Assembly: GCA_022414725.1 (NCBI GenBank)
Contig: CM039462.1
Span: forward strand, 53,352,551 to 53,416,550
DNA: 64,000 bases
Origin: Microglena sp. YARC
Taxonomy: Eukaryota; Chlorophyta; Chlorophyceae; Chlamydomonadales; Chlamydomonadaceae
Reading direction: 5' to 3'
The position numbers and the translations under genes are program-made. This document shows positions 30,595 through 41,105 of this stretch, piece by piece. The notes below the pieces were generated by a model. It saw only the letters and a list, made by a program, of their open reading frames with translations. It did no database searches and was not told the origin of the DNA. Position 1 is the first letter of the stretch. Each line of letters starts with the position of its first letter.

Positions 30595-32050
30595 GTGTTT
30601 TGCAGTGCTTTGCCATATTTTTTGTTTTTGCTTTGCAGTGCTTTGCCATATTTTTTGTTTTTGCTTTGCAGTGCTTTTCCATGTTTTTGTTTGCATTGCT
30701 CAGTATTTATATAGTCTGCTTTGTTTGCTTTGGGTTCTTTGTTTGCTTTGGGTGTGTTATGTTTGTGTGGCTTACTTTTTTTTTTGCTTTGCAGTGCTTT
30801 GTCATCTTTTCGTCTTGCTTTGCAGTGCTTTGTCGTACGTTTTGTTTTGTTTTGCTCAGTATTTATATTCTCTGCTCTGTTTGCTTGGATGTGTTACATT
30901 TGTGTGATTTGCTTCATTTTGTGTTTGTGCTTTGCAGTGCTTTGTCATATGTTTTGTTTGTTTTGCTCAGTATTTATATTCTCTGCTCTGTTTGCTTGGG
31001 TGTGTTATATTTGTGTGGTTTGCTTCATTTTTTGTTCTTGCTTTGCAGTGCTTTGTCATATGTTTTGTTTGTTTTGCTCAGTATTTATATTCTCTGCTCT
31101 GTTTGCTTGGGTGTGTTATATTTGTGTGGTTTGCTTCATTTTTTGTTCTTGCTTTGCAGTGCTTTGTCATATGTTTTGTTTGTTTTGCTCAGTATTTATA
31201 TTCTCTGCTCTGTTTGCTTGGGTGTGTTATATTTGTGTGGTTTGCTTCATTTTTTGTTCTTGCATTGCAGTGCTTTGTCATATGTTTTATTTGTTTTGCT
31301 CAGTATTTATATTCTCTGCTCTGTTTGCTTGGGTGTGTTATATTTGTGTGGTTTGCTTCATTTTTTGTTCTTGCTTTGCAGTGCTTTGTCATATGTTTTG
31401 TTTGTTTTGCTCAGTATTTATATTCTCTGCTCTGTTTGCTTGGGTGTGTTATATTTGTGTGGTTTGCTTCATTTTTTTGTTCTTGCTTTGCAGTGCTTTG
31501 TCATATGTTTTGTTTGTTTTGCTCAGTATTTATATTCTCTGCTCTGTTTGCTTGGGTGTGTTATATTTGTGTGGTTTGCTTCATTTTTTGTTCTTGCTTT
31601 GCAGTGCTTTGTCATATGTTTTGTTTGTTTTGCTCAGTATTTATATTCTCTGCTCTGTTTGCTTGGGTGTGTTATATTTGTGTAGTTTGCTTCATTTTTG
31701 TTCTTGCTTTGCAGTGCTTTTTCATATGTTTTGTTTGTTTTGCTCAGTATTTATATTCTCTGCTCTGTTTGCTTGGGTGTGTTATATTTGTGTGGTTTGC
31801 TTCATTTTTTGTTCTTGCTTTGCAGTGCTTTGTCATATGTTTTGTTTGTTTTGCTCAGTATTTATATTCTCTGCTCTGTTTGCTTGGGTGTGTTATATTT
31901 GTGTGGTTTGCTTCATTTTTTGTTCTTGCTTTGCAGTGCTTTGTCATATGTTTTGTTTGTTTTGCTCAGTATTTATATTCTCTGCTCTGTTTGCTTGGGT
32001 GTGTTATATTTGTGTGGTTTGCTTCATTTTTTGTTTTTGTTTTTGTAAAT
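30595..32050. repeat. 111-bp minisatellite, about 10 regular copies plus degenerate ones
   Basis: The marker tttgcagtgctttgtcatatg recurs at 30931, 31042, 31153 and so on to about 31940, every 111 bp, with more diverged units at 30600-30930. Because 111 is a multiple of 3 and the unit has no plus-strand stop, all three forward frames stay open for over 400 codons and look like cysteine/phenylalanine-rich membrane proteins. No start context or splice logic supports them; the tract is a CHY-gene intron. Confidence 0.92.
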
Positions 32051-32089
32051 TCAGCTGAAAACACAAACTCCAAACATGTACTGCCGTAC

Positions 32090-32345
32090 CGCAACATGAG
32101 AAGCGAAGCCATCGGTAGCTATGCCTGTAGTGCTTACACGCCCCGTTCCAGGGGAGGGGCATGCCCACTTGCAGTACATCTTGTATTTTACTCGGAGCCT
32201 TGGTGTTTCCCCGGGTCTGGGGGCCTGCGCCTTTGGCAGTACAGGCGGTACCTTGGGGGTTCCTCAGCTTGAAGACGACAGCTTTGAAGTCGAATGTCAT
32301 GAGCCTATGACAGCTACCGCATGCACGCTCATTATGCCCTCCTAC
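32090..32345 (-). CDS. CHY gene exon with CGSCH and GACKHYRHSYRWLRFSCC
   Basis: 256 nt, phase 0 start, phase 1 end; acceptor ccacctgcag, donor gtacgg. It encodes VGGHNERACGSCHRLMTFDF, KAVVFKLRNPQGTACTAKG, a Gly/Pro linker, VLQVGMPLPWNGACKHYRHS and YRWLRFSCC. The G.PLP..G.CKHY..SYRW.RF.CC string is the hallmark start of the CHY finger and gives most of the confidence in this gene. Confidence 0.94.
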
Positions 32346-32795
32346 CTGCAGGTGGATTGGTCATGCAGGGTTTAGGGCAGGAGCCTGTGACAGCTAGCAC
32401 ATGTACGCTTATTGTACCCTAGTACCTGCAGGTGGATTGGTCATGCAGGGTTTAGGGCAGGAGCCTGTGACAGCTAGCACATGCATGCTCATAGGGTTTA
32501 GAGCAGGAGCCTGTGACAGCTAGCACATGCATGCTCATAGGGTTTAGGGCAGTAGCCTGTGACAGCTAGCACATGCATGCTCATAGGGTTTAGGGCAGTA
32601 GCCTGTGACAGCTAGCACATGCATGCTCATAGGGTTTAGGGCAGTAGCCTGTGACAGCTAGCACATGCATGCTCATAGGGTTTAGGGCAGGAGCCTGTGA
32701 CAGCTAGCACATGCATGCTCATAGTGTTTATGGCAAGAGCCTGTGACAGCTAGCACATGCATGCTCATAGTGTTTAGGGCAGGAGCCTGTGACAT
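32346..32795 (-). repeat. 46-bp minisatellite copied from the start of the 32345 exon
   Basis: Plus-strand units gggtttagggcaggagcctgtgacagctagcacatgcatgctcata recur about nine times. Read on the minus strand (atgagcatgcatgtgctagctgtcacaggctc) they match the exon start atgagcgtgcatgcggtagctgtcataggctc. The acceptor block tacctgcaggtggattggtcatgcaggg is duplicated at 32341 and 32410. Confidence 0.9.
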
Positions 32796-33240
32796 GAATA
32801 AAAAGTCATTACTAACAAATGATGATTCATCAAAACACGGTAGAAAGGAATTAATAATCGAGTGTTACAATACTGTTATATAAAAGTGTTAAATAACGAA
32901 TACTAATTTATCACAACACTGTAGAAAGGTATTCATTATCGAGTGTTACAATACTGCTATATAAGAGTATTCAATAACGAATACTAATTTATCACAACAC
33001 TGTAGAAAGGTATTCATTATCGAGTGTTACAATACAGTTATTTAAAAGTATTCAATAACGAATAATAATTTGTCACAACAGTGTAGAAAGTTATTCATTA
33101 TCGAGTGTTACAATACTGATATATAAAGATATATAAAGGCATCACTAACAAATGATGATTCATCACAACACTGTAGAAAGTTATTCAGGATTGAGTGTTA
33201 AACTACTGATATATGTAAAAGTAGTTACCAGCCTATAATG
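32796..33240. repeat. AT-rich repeat, about 84-bp period
   Basis: Units aataacgaatactaatttatcacaacactgtagaaaggtattcattatcgagtgttacaatactg repeat about five times in the intron. No relation to an exon was found. Confidence 0.85.
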
Positions 33241-33299
33241 AGTACCACAACACACTAGTATCACAACATTAACATACTTGTACCACAACATCATAGTAT

Positions 33300-33820
33300 C
33301 ACAACATAAACACACACACCACTCACCTGCACGTTCTTTAGAACCATGACACTGCTGCACTCACCTCACTGCACTCACCACAGTGCACCCACCACACTCA
33401 CGTTCTTCAGAAGCATGACCCTGCTGCACTCCCCACACTGCACTCACCACACTCACGTTCTTCATAAACATGACACTCACCTGCACGTTCTTAATAACCA
33501 TGACGCTGCTGCCCTTGCCACACTGCACACACTACACTCACGTTCTTCAGAGCCATGACACTCACCTGCACGTTCTTCAACACCATGACACTGCTGCCCT
33601 TGCCACACTGCACACACTACACTCACGTTCTTCATAAACATGACACTCACCTGCACGTTCTTCAACACCATGACACTGCTGCACTCGCCACACTGCGCAC
33701 ACTACACTCACGTTCTTCAGAGCCATGACACTCACCTGCACGTTCTTCAACACCATGACACTGCTGCACTCGCCACACTGCGCACACTACACTCACGTTC
33801 TTCAGAGCCATGACACTCAC
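33300..33820 (-). repeat. 85-bp array of donor junctions of the 71-nt CHY exon
   Basis: On the minus strand each unit carries cgagtgcagcagtgtcatggtgttgaagaacgtgcag|gtgagtgtcatgg, the last 37 or so bases of the exon plus donor. About six copies, some with aagaacgtgagtg variants. 33241-33300 is short cacaacac-type sequence. Confidence 0.9.
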
Positions 33821-33891
33821 CTGCACGTTCTTCAACACCATGACACTGCTGCACTCGCCACACTGCGCAGCAAGCATACTTGGTAACAGAT
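33821..33891 (-). CDS. CHY gene exon with CGECSS zinc knuckle
   Basis: 71 nt; AT completes GAT, phase 0 end; acceptor accctgtag, donor gtgagtg. With the previous G it reads DLLPSMLAAQCGECSSVMVL then KNVQ. The CxxC following a DLLPS string occurs in the N-terminal zinc region of CHY proteins. It was chosen as the real copy because only it has the DLLPSMLA part and an acceptor. Confidence 0.88.
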
Positions 33892-34429
33892 CTACAGGGT
33901 GGTGGGGGGTTAGGGTTTAGCCAGCCATATGCAGTACAGTCAGTACATATCTAGAGGTGCACACTGCATGCTGGCCTCGCAGTGCCTAACAAAGACATTT
34001 GCAGTACAGGCAGTACATACCTAGAGGGATGCACGCTGCAGGTCCCATAGTGCACTTAATGCTAAGCCAAGCCAATTGCAGTACAGGCAGCACATACTGA
34101 AATGCATGCTGCAGGTCTCATTGTGTACTTCCTGCCTAGCCATGCCATATGAAGTGCAGGTAGTACCTACCAAGCCAAGCCACATGCAGTACATGCAGTA
34201 CATACAAAGAGAGATGCACGCTGCAGGTGGCATTGTGCACTTCCTACCAAGCCAAGCCATATCCAGTGCAGGCAGTACCTACCAAGCCAAGCCATATGCA
34301 GTACAGGCAGCACATACCTAGCAGGATGCACGCTGCAGGTCTCAAAGTGCACTTCCTACCAAGCCAAGCCATTTCCAGTGCAGGCAGTACCTACCAAGCC
34401 AAGCCACATGCAGTACAGGCAGTACATAC
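33892..34429 (-). repeat. Array of donor junctions of the 223-nt CHY exon
   Basis: On the minus strand, units of about 60-110 bp contain tgcagcgtgcatcc(c/t)gctag|gtatgtactgcctgtactgcatatggcttggcttggtaggtactgcc. About five copies between 33960 and 34430. The exon-derived part encodes the RPAACIPL end. Confidence 0.9.
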
Positions 34430-34652
34430 CTAGCGGGATGCAGGCTGCAGGTCGCATAGTGCATAGGACATTGCTGGACTCGTGGACGAATCTGGGTCGT
34501 ACTTGCAAGCCTAGCAGTACATGGCACTTGGCACACTCAATACTCCCCTCTAGGCAGCTGCCTGTGTTGGTGCTAGCTGTCTGGGCCTCAGGGTCCAGCG
34601 CAGGGGAGGAGATGGACATGGTGGCAGCACTTCCACAGCGGCCGCATGCAAC
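34430..34652 (-). CDS. CHY gene exon with CGRCG and CAKCH zinc sites
   Basis: 223 nt, phase 0 start, phase 1 end; acceptor cacactcag, donor gtatgt. It encodes VACGRCGSAATMSIS, a Ser/Thr-rich stretch, SIECAKCHVLLGLQVRPRF and VHESSNVLCTMRPAACIPL. Two CxxC pairs about 37 residues apart would make one zinc site. Both borders are flanked by arrays copied from its own junctions. Confidence 0.9.
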
Positions 34653-36010
34653 CTGAGTGTGTGTGTATGTGTGTGTATGTGTGTGTGTGTGCGTGTGATT
34701 ATGGATCAAAATACCAGCAGCACCTTTTCGGCGGAGACAAACCCGGTTGCTGCCTTAGTGTCTCCTGTCCAGTGCAGGGGGGGAGATGGACGTGGTGGCA
34801 GCACTCCCACAGCGGCCGCAGGCAACCTGGGGGGGGGGGGGGGGGGGGTAAGGGGAGCTTGTGTATGCGTGTGTTTGTATATGTGTGTGTGTTTGTTATG
34901 AATCGGTTGCTGCCTCAGTGTCCAGTGCAGGGGGGGAGATGGACATGGGGGATGGACTCCCACAGTGGCCACATGCAACCTGGGTGGGGGGAAGGTGAAC
35001 ATGTGTATGCGTGCAAATTACGTTTTTGTATTTGCCTCCTTCCAGGTCAGCATCCCTACAACGATTTTAGTCGATTTTAGTTATTTTTTTGTCGATTTAA
35101 GTCAATTTAAGGTATTAGGTATTAATAAATATAAAAAAAGGTTGGGTGAGCTGAGCCCCTTGGGTTACACCGGGGGTTACACCCAAAGCAGGTACTTGGG
35201 CAAGATCTTTAAATGATTTCTTTCGAGGTCTCTTATTACGATAATTTGGGCCCAAACGGGGTCTAATATTATGAGCGTAATTTATTACGGAAAAACAATC
35301 CTGGTGCAGGGGGGTAGATGGACATGGTGGCAGGACTCACATGGCCCCGGCCACATGCAACCTGAGTGTGAGTGAGTGAGGATGGGAACTTGTGTATGCG
35401 TGTGTTTGTGTGTTTCTAGACCCTCCACTGTGAGGTTGAAGCCTTCGTTTGAGGAATGAATCCTGGGACATAGAGGTATGGCTACACGTCAGTGTGTGTG
35501 TGTGTGTGGTGGTGGGGGTGTGTGGGGGGGGAGATGGACATGGTGGCAGGACTCCCATGACCCTGGCCACATGCAACCTGAGTGTGAGTGAGTGAGGATG
35601 GGAACTTGTGTATGCGTGTGTTTGTGTGTTTCTAGACCCTCCACTGTAAGGTTGAAGCCTTCGTTTGAGGAATGAATCCTGGGACATAGAGGTATGGCTA
35701 CACGTCAGTGTGTGTGTGTGTGTGTGGTGGTGGGGGTGTGGGGGGGGGAAGATGGACATGGTGGCAGGACTCCCATGACCCCGGCCACATGCAACCAGAG
35801 TGTGAGTGAGTGAGGATGGGAACTTGTGTATGCGTGTGTTTGTGTGTTTCTAGACCCTCCACTGTGAGGTTGAAGCCTTCGTTTGAGGAATGAATCCTGG
35901 GACATAGAGGTATGGCTACACGTCAGTGTGTGTGTGTTTGTGGTGGTGGGGGTGGGTGGGGGGGGAGATGGACATGGTGGCAGGACCCCCATGACCCCGG
36001 CCACAGGCTA
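34653..36010 (-). repeat. Acceptor-junction copies of the 223-nt CHY exon in a 190-bp repeat
   Basis: Minus-strand copies of cag|gttgcatgtggcc..tgtgggagtcctgccaccatgtccatctcc occur near 34800, 34975, 35340, 35560, 35780 and 35990. The later four are in regular units of about 200 bp that also contain gaatgaatcctgggacatagagg and a gtgtgtgtg microsatellite. The section 35040-35290 is unrelated sequence inserted between copies. Confidence 0.9.
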
Positions 36011-36459
36011 TTTGAAAATTGAAAATTTAAACATCCAAGAATTGTCACAATGACCTCTAAGGACGTGCCCAGTGGGATTAAGGGAACCGGATCGTAAGTA
36101 TGCGCTGCTCGAGCCAACATCGCACCTAGATACCAGTTACCGTGCCGGTCGACGACCCTCCGGACGGGCCCAAGCGCACTCAAGGGGGTGGCCACAGGCT
36201 ACCTTAATATGAGTTGTAGGTTTTCCAGATTTTGTTTAGTCTCTGGTTCAAGTTTTTTAGGTTCCGTGTCTCCAAAAAAGGCCTTTTCTTAGTTTAGTTG
36301 CAGATGCATATTTTGAAACTGGCTGCGTCTCATGATGCAGATTTTGGAGTCCCCTCCCCTTTCTGAACCTAAATAAACTCGAACACTTAAGAAATGTTTC
36401 ACAACGCATGTTTCCAATCAGAGTCAAAGGGCCGTTAATTTGTCCAAGTGGGCCCCTCT
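36011..36459. other. Intron sequence, nothing firm
   Basis: 36070-36090 (gggattaagggaaccggatcg) weakly resembles the SINE tail ttaagggaacccgtcgtacg at 59672. The 36410-36480 part (caacgcatgtttccaatcagagtcaaagggc) recurs at 37568-37640, so it flanks the next array on both sides. Confidence 0.5.
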
Positions 36460-36469
36460 GAAATACCGA

Positions 36470-37440
36470 TGCTTGTCAACTCCAAGTACCGCTTGTCAAC
36501 TACTTGTCAACTCCAAGTACCGACCGCTTGTCAACTCCAAGTACCGCAACTCCAAGTACCGGCCTATTGTCAACTCCAAGTACCGACCGCTTGTCAACTC
36601 CAAGTACCGACCGCTTGTCAACTCCAAGTACCGACCGCTTGTCAACTCCGAGTACCGCTTGTCAACCGCTTGTCAACTCCAAGTACCGACCGCTTGTCAA
36701 CTCCAAGTACCGACCGCTTGTCAACTCCAAGTACCGACCGCTTGTCAACTCCAAGTACCGCAACTCCAAGTACCGACCGCTTGTCAACTCCAAGTACCGA
36801 CCGCTTGTCAACTCCAAGTACCGACCGCTTGTCAACTCCAAGTACCGACCGCTTGTCAACTCCAAGTACCGACCGCTTGTCAACTCCGAGTACCGCTTGT
36901 CAACCGCTTGTCAACTCCAAGTACCGCCCCTTGTCAAACTCGTACTTGTCAAATCCAAGTACCGACTTGTCAACTCCAAGTACCGACCGCTTGTCAACGC
37001 TTGTCAACTCAAGTAACCAACCGCTTGTCAACTCCAAGTACCGGACCGCTTGTCAACTCCAAGTACCGACCGCTTGTCAACCTCCAAGTACCGACCGCCT
37101 TGTCAACTCCGAGTTGTCCACTTCGCTTTGTCAAACCGCTTGTCAACTCCAAGTACCGACCGCTTGTCAACTCCGAGTACCGCTTGTCAACCGCTTGTCA
37201 ACTCCAAGTACCGACCGCTTGTCAACTCCGAGTACCGCTTGTCAACCGCTTGTCAACTCCAAGTACCGACCGCTTGTCAACTCCGAGTACCGCTTGTCAA
37301 CCGCTTGTCAACTCCAAGTACCGACCGCTTGTCAACTCCAAGTACCGGCCTATTCCCCTGGGCGGTACTAGCAAGTCTTCGAGTACCTTTCAAGTACCGG
37401 CCTATTCCTGTGTACCTGGGCGGTACTCGCAAGTGGCCAC
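36470..37440. repeat. 24-bp minisatellite CCGCTTGTCAACTCCAAGTACCGA
   Basis: About 35 copies with higher-order variants (ctccgagtaccgcttgtcaa). It is bordered by duplicated 70-bp flanks (36410 and 37568) that contain the first unit, so the array expanded from one such unit. Open frames through it are artefacts. Confidence 0.92.
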
Positions 37441-37696
37441 ATCATGTGTGTGTAAGTATATGCTTCTTGCTCTGACCACCGTGTACCTCCTGACTAATCA
37501 AATGTACGTGTATATTAGGTGTGTATGCATGTATGCATGACTATTGTTGAAGTGTATCTAGATAGAACAACGCATGTTTCCAATCAGAGTCAAAGGGCTG
37601 TTAATTTGTCCAAGTGGGCCCCTCTGAAATACCGCTGCTTGTCAACTCCAAAAGAGAATAGCCCTAGCAGTAGTTAATGGAAATACATGTAGATAG

Positions 37697-38440
37697 GGTT
37701 TTCGGCGGAGCCCCCCCTTCTGGGGGGGGGGGGGGGGGGGGGGGAGCACCCAGGGTTAACCATGTGTAGGGAACGGCAAATCATATGATGTTGACCAAAA
37801 GACGAGTATGATATCATATGATATATAACACAAATCATATGATTTAATATCATATGATATGATGCCCCAAGCCAAAGTTACATAGTCAGACCGCCGGCAT
37901 CATATGATATAATATTGCCGACCCCTACCCATGTGTCCGTCTATGCGACCGGAAAATTGAAGCCTGACACGTCAGCCAACTGTCTTATAATTAACTGGCT
38001 TCAGTCAGCTCCATTTCTGTTGCCACCTTTCGTACAGTTGCTGGCACACTCCGCCAATTTTCTGTTGCCACCTTTCGTACAGTTGCTGGCACACTCCGCC
38101 AATTTTCCGTTGCCACCTTTCGTACAGTTGCTGGCACACTCCGCCAATTTTCTGTTGCCACCTTTCGTACAGTTGCTGGCACACTCCGCCAATTTTCTGT
38201 TGCCACCTTTCGTACAGTTGCTGGCACACTCCGCCAATTTTCTGTTGCCACCTTTTGTACAGTTGCTGGCACACTCCGCCAATTTTCTGTTGCCACCTTT
38301 CGTACAGTTGCTAGCACACTCCGCCAATTTTCTGTTGCCACCTTTCGTACAGTTGCTAGCGCACTCCGCCAATTTTCTGTTGCCACCTTTTGTACAGTTG
38401 CCAGCACACTCCGCCAATTTTCCGTGTCGCATGCCCGGCG
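37697..38440 (+). repeat. Interspersed repeat beginning GGCGGAGCCCCCC, with internal 45-bp expansion
   Basis: Starts ttttcggcggagcccccc, then cagggttaacc[MITE]catgtgtccgtc, gaagcctgacacgtcagccaact, attaactgg, and ctccatttctgttgcc. The 45-bp string cgtacagttgctggcacactccgccaattttctgttgccaccttt repeats nine times (38030-38410). Related copies at 38700, 50462 and 50790 carry only one such unit. Confidence 0.85.
37767..37927. mobile_element. TAGGG-terminated hAT-like MITE inside an interspersed repeat
   Basis: 161 bp from tagggaacggcaaatcatatg to attgccgaccccta. Flanks accatgtg and cccatgtg match at 7 of 8. The related host copy at 38735-38760 (tttacccatttgtccgtc) lacks it, giving an empty-site comparison. 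Confidence 0.9.
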
Positions 38441-38554
38441 GTTTGGTACTAGCAAGTCTTGGGCAGCTTTTAGGAAAAACCCACTTTCAGATTTGAAAAC
38501 AAGATCTACTACAGGTTCTTAGGAGGGGCTAATTGAAGGAACCACTTGGCGAAC

Positions 38555-38692
38555 TGGCCAATGTTATTATGGCCAATGTTATTATGGCCAATGTTATTAT
38601 GGCCAATGTTATTATGGCCAATGTTATTATGGCCAATGTTATTATGGCCAATGTTCTTATGGCCAATGTTATTATGGCCAATGTTATTATAC
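38555..38692. repeat. 15-bp minisatellite GGCCAATGTTATTAT
   Basis: Nine near-perfect copies. No coding or splice relation seen. Confidence 0.95.
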
Positions 38693-38699
38693 ATGTCTG

Positions 38700-38912
38700 T
38701 TGTTTTTGGCGGAGCCCCCCTTTCTGGGGGGCTGGAGCCCCCATGTTTACCCATTTGTCCGTCCGACCGACCGACCGACCATCCATCAGACCGTCTGACC
38801 GCGATGAAGCCTGACACGTCAGCCAACGGTCTCGCTTCCGTTGCCAGCTGTCGGTGTCGCTCCCTCGTAATCACTCTCCGCCAATTTTCGGCGTCGCAGG
38901 CGACGCTGCATA
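38700..38912 (+). repeat. Second copy of the GGCGGAGCCCCC interspersed repeat
   Basis: tttttggcggagccccccttt, tgtccgtccgaccgacc, gaagcctgacacgtcagccaac, ttccgttgccagc and ctccgccaattttcggcgtcgcagg follow the same order as at 37697 without MITE or 45-bp expansion. 38913-39030 is A/T-rich with nothing recognised. Confidence 0.8.
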
Positions 38913-39039
38913 GAACTTGATTACTTTAGGGTTGTTTAAACATACATAGTTTGTAAATGTTATTTCCATTTCTGCAATTTAAAAAAAAAGTTTTTTGTTT
39001 TTCGTTTATCCTTTTTGCATAAAGCTGAGCCTATTCAAC

Positions 39040-39578
39040 TGCTGAAATGCAACCCAAAGCCAAGCCAAGCCAAGCCAATGCACTTCAAATCCAAGCCAAG
39101 CCAATGCAATCCAAAGCCAAGCCAAGCCAAGCCAAGCCAATATAATGCAATCCAAAGCCAAGCCAAGCCAATGCAATCAAATTTTCTCACTTGGAAGCTA
39201 ACAAGAAGCAGCTCCACAGCTGAAATGCAATCCAAAGCCAAGCCAAGCCAATCAAATGCAATCCAAAGCCAAGCCAAGCCAGGCCAATGAAATACAAAGC
39301 CAAGCCAAGCCAATGCAATCCAATTTTCACACCTGGAAGCTAACATGAAGCTACCGACCACACCTGGAAGCTAACATGAAGCAGCTCCACAGCTGAAATG
39401 CAATCCAAAGCCAAGCCAAGCCAAGCCAAAGCCAAGCCAAGTCAAGCCAATCAAATTTCTCACCTGGAAGCTAACCCGAAGCAGCTCCACAGCTGAAATG
39501 CAATCCAAAGCCAAGCCAAGCCAAGCCAAGCCAAGCCAAGCCAAGCCAAGCCAAGCCAAGCCAAGCCAATTCTCTTAC
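39040..39578 (-). repeat. Copies of the CHY exon 39579 end plus donor, with AAGCC pentamer runs
   Basis: Minus-strand copies of gcatttcagctgtggagctgcttcgtgttagcttccag|gtgaga occur near 39185-39225, 39365-39400 and 39461-39502 before the true one at 39579. Between them ggcttggcttgg pentamers are expanded. One copy has ccaa|gtgaga and one ccag|gtgtgg. Confidence 0.9.
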
Positions 39579-39748
39579 CTGGAAGCTGACACGAAGCAGC
39601 TCCACAGCTGAAATGCAATCCAAAGCCAATCCCTCTAACACAAGGGAGTAGCTGTTCGCCTGGGGAGGGGCGCAGCCCCCCCTTCCTGAAGTCTCTGGAC
39701 CCACTCCTAACTCTGCTGTGCCTGAAAAGGCTACCTCGTCAGCGCCAG
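39579..39748 (-). CDS. Most 5' supported CHY gene exon
   Basis: Donor gtaagag at 39578, phase 0 end that fits the next exon. It reads NSYSLVLEGLALDCISAVEL then LRVSFQ, joining to VACGRCG; this leG..L..V..L.V.C.rC pattern precedes the first zinc site in CHY proteins. The start is uncertain: the acceptor gacag at 39749 is used here, but ccttttcag at 39722 keeps the same phase and would give 143 nt. Confidence 0.62.
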
Positions 39749-39829
39749 CTGTCAAGTTGGGGAGCAGGTGGTGGATGGTTGTTGGTGGTTGGTGGTTGGT
39801 GTGTGCTGTGTGGTGTGTGGTGAGAGTGG

Positions 39830-41105
39830 TAATGTGTGTGGGAATAACAGTAGCTGCAGGGAATATGTGTGGCCATGTGTGTGGGAATGTGTGTGGCAAT
39901 GTGTGTGGTAATGTGGGTGCAAATAATAAAAGTTGCTGGTAATGTGACTAGAAATGTGTGTGTGAATGCGTGTGTGTGGGGGGGGGGTGAGTGGGAATGT
40001 GTGTGTGTAGGGGGGGGTGAGTGGCAATGTGTGTGAAATGTGGGTGGAAATAACAATAGCTGCCGGGAATGTGTGTGGCAATGTGCGTGGGAATGTGTGT
40101 GTACTTGGTTGTGAGTGGGAAAGTGTGTGGCAATGTGTGGGGAAATGTGGGTGGAATTAGCAATAGCAGCCAAGAATGTGTGTGGGAATGTGTGTGGAAA
40201 TAACAACAGCTGCCGGGAATGGGTGTGGGGGTGGTGCGAATGGGAATGTGTGGCAATATGGTTAGGAATGTGGGTGGAAATAAAAACAGCTGCCGGGAAT
40301 GGGTGTGGGGGTGGTGTGAATGGGAATGTGTGTGGGTACGTGTGTGGGAATGTGGGTGGAAATAACAATAGCTGCAGGGAATGTGTGTGGGGGTGGTGTG
40401 AATGGGAATGTGTGTGGCAATGTGGGTGGGAATGTGGGTGGAAATAACAATAGCTGCAGGGAATGTGTGTGGGGGTGGTGTGAATGGGAATGTGTGTGGC
40501 AATGTGGGTGGGATTGTGGGTGGAAATAACAATAGCTGCAGGGAATGGGTGTGGGGGTGGTGCGAATGGGAATGTGTGTGGCAATGTGGGTGGGAATGTG
40601 GGTGGAAATAACAATAGCTGCAGGGAATGTGTGTGGGGGTGGTGCGAATGGGAATGTGTGTGGCAATGTGGGTGGGATTGTGGGTGGAAATAACAACAGC
40701 TGCCGGGAATGGGTGTGGGGGTGGTGCGAATGGGAATGTGTGTGGCAATGTGGGTGGGAATGTGGGTGGAAATAACAATAGCTGCAGGGAATGTGTGTGG
40801 GGGTGGTGCGAATGGGAATGTGTGTGGCAATGTGGGTGGGAATGTGAGTGGGAATATGTGTGGAATTGCGGGTCAGAAGCTGCAGGTAGCTATATGCAAA
40901 CAGTGCGGGCTTAGGGTAGCTATATGCAAACAGGTCGGAAGCTGCAGGTAGCTATATGCAAACAGTGCGGGCTTAGGGTAGCTATATGCAAACAGGTCGG
41001 AAGCTGCAGGTAGCTATAGGCAAACAGTGCGGGCTTAGGGTAGCTATATGCAAACAGGTCGGAAGCTGCAGGTAGCTATGTGCAAACAGTGCGGGCTTAG
41101 GGTAC
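39830..41105. repeat. 82-bp and 61-bp minisatellites
   Basis: 82-bp units ggaatgtgtgtgggggtggtg(t/c)gaatgggaatgtgtgtggcaatgtgggtgggaatgtgggtggaaataacaatagctgcag run to 40870. They are followed by four 61-bp units gcgggcttagggtagctatatgcaaacaggtcggaagctgcaggtagctatatgcaaacagt. No exon link found. 41106-41429 shows no feature. Confidence 0.9.

Noticed and set aside
30721..32272. Three overlapping 400-450-codon plus-strand frames that look like membrane proteins
   Set aside because: They are the three readings of one 111-bp intron minisatellite on the strand opposite to the CHY exons.
32380..32790. Telomere-like repeat (TTTAGGG)
   Set aside because: Only one and a half telomere motifs occur per 46-bp unit, and the unit is explained as a reversed exon start.
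36440..37540. 366-codon frame of a repeat protein with NSKYRPLV units
   Set aside because: The 24-bp repeat gives open frames in several registers, flanked by no start or splice signals; it sits in an intron.
38030..38420. CRISPR-like array of 45-bp units
   Set aside because: Units are contiguous with no variable spacers, in a eukaryotic intron; it is a minisatellite.
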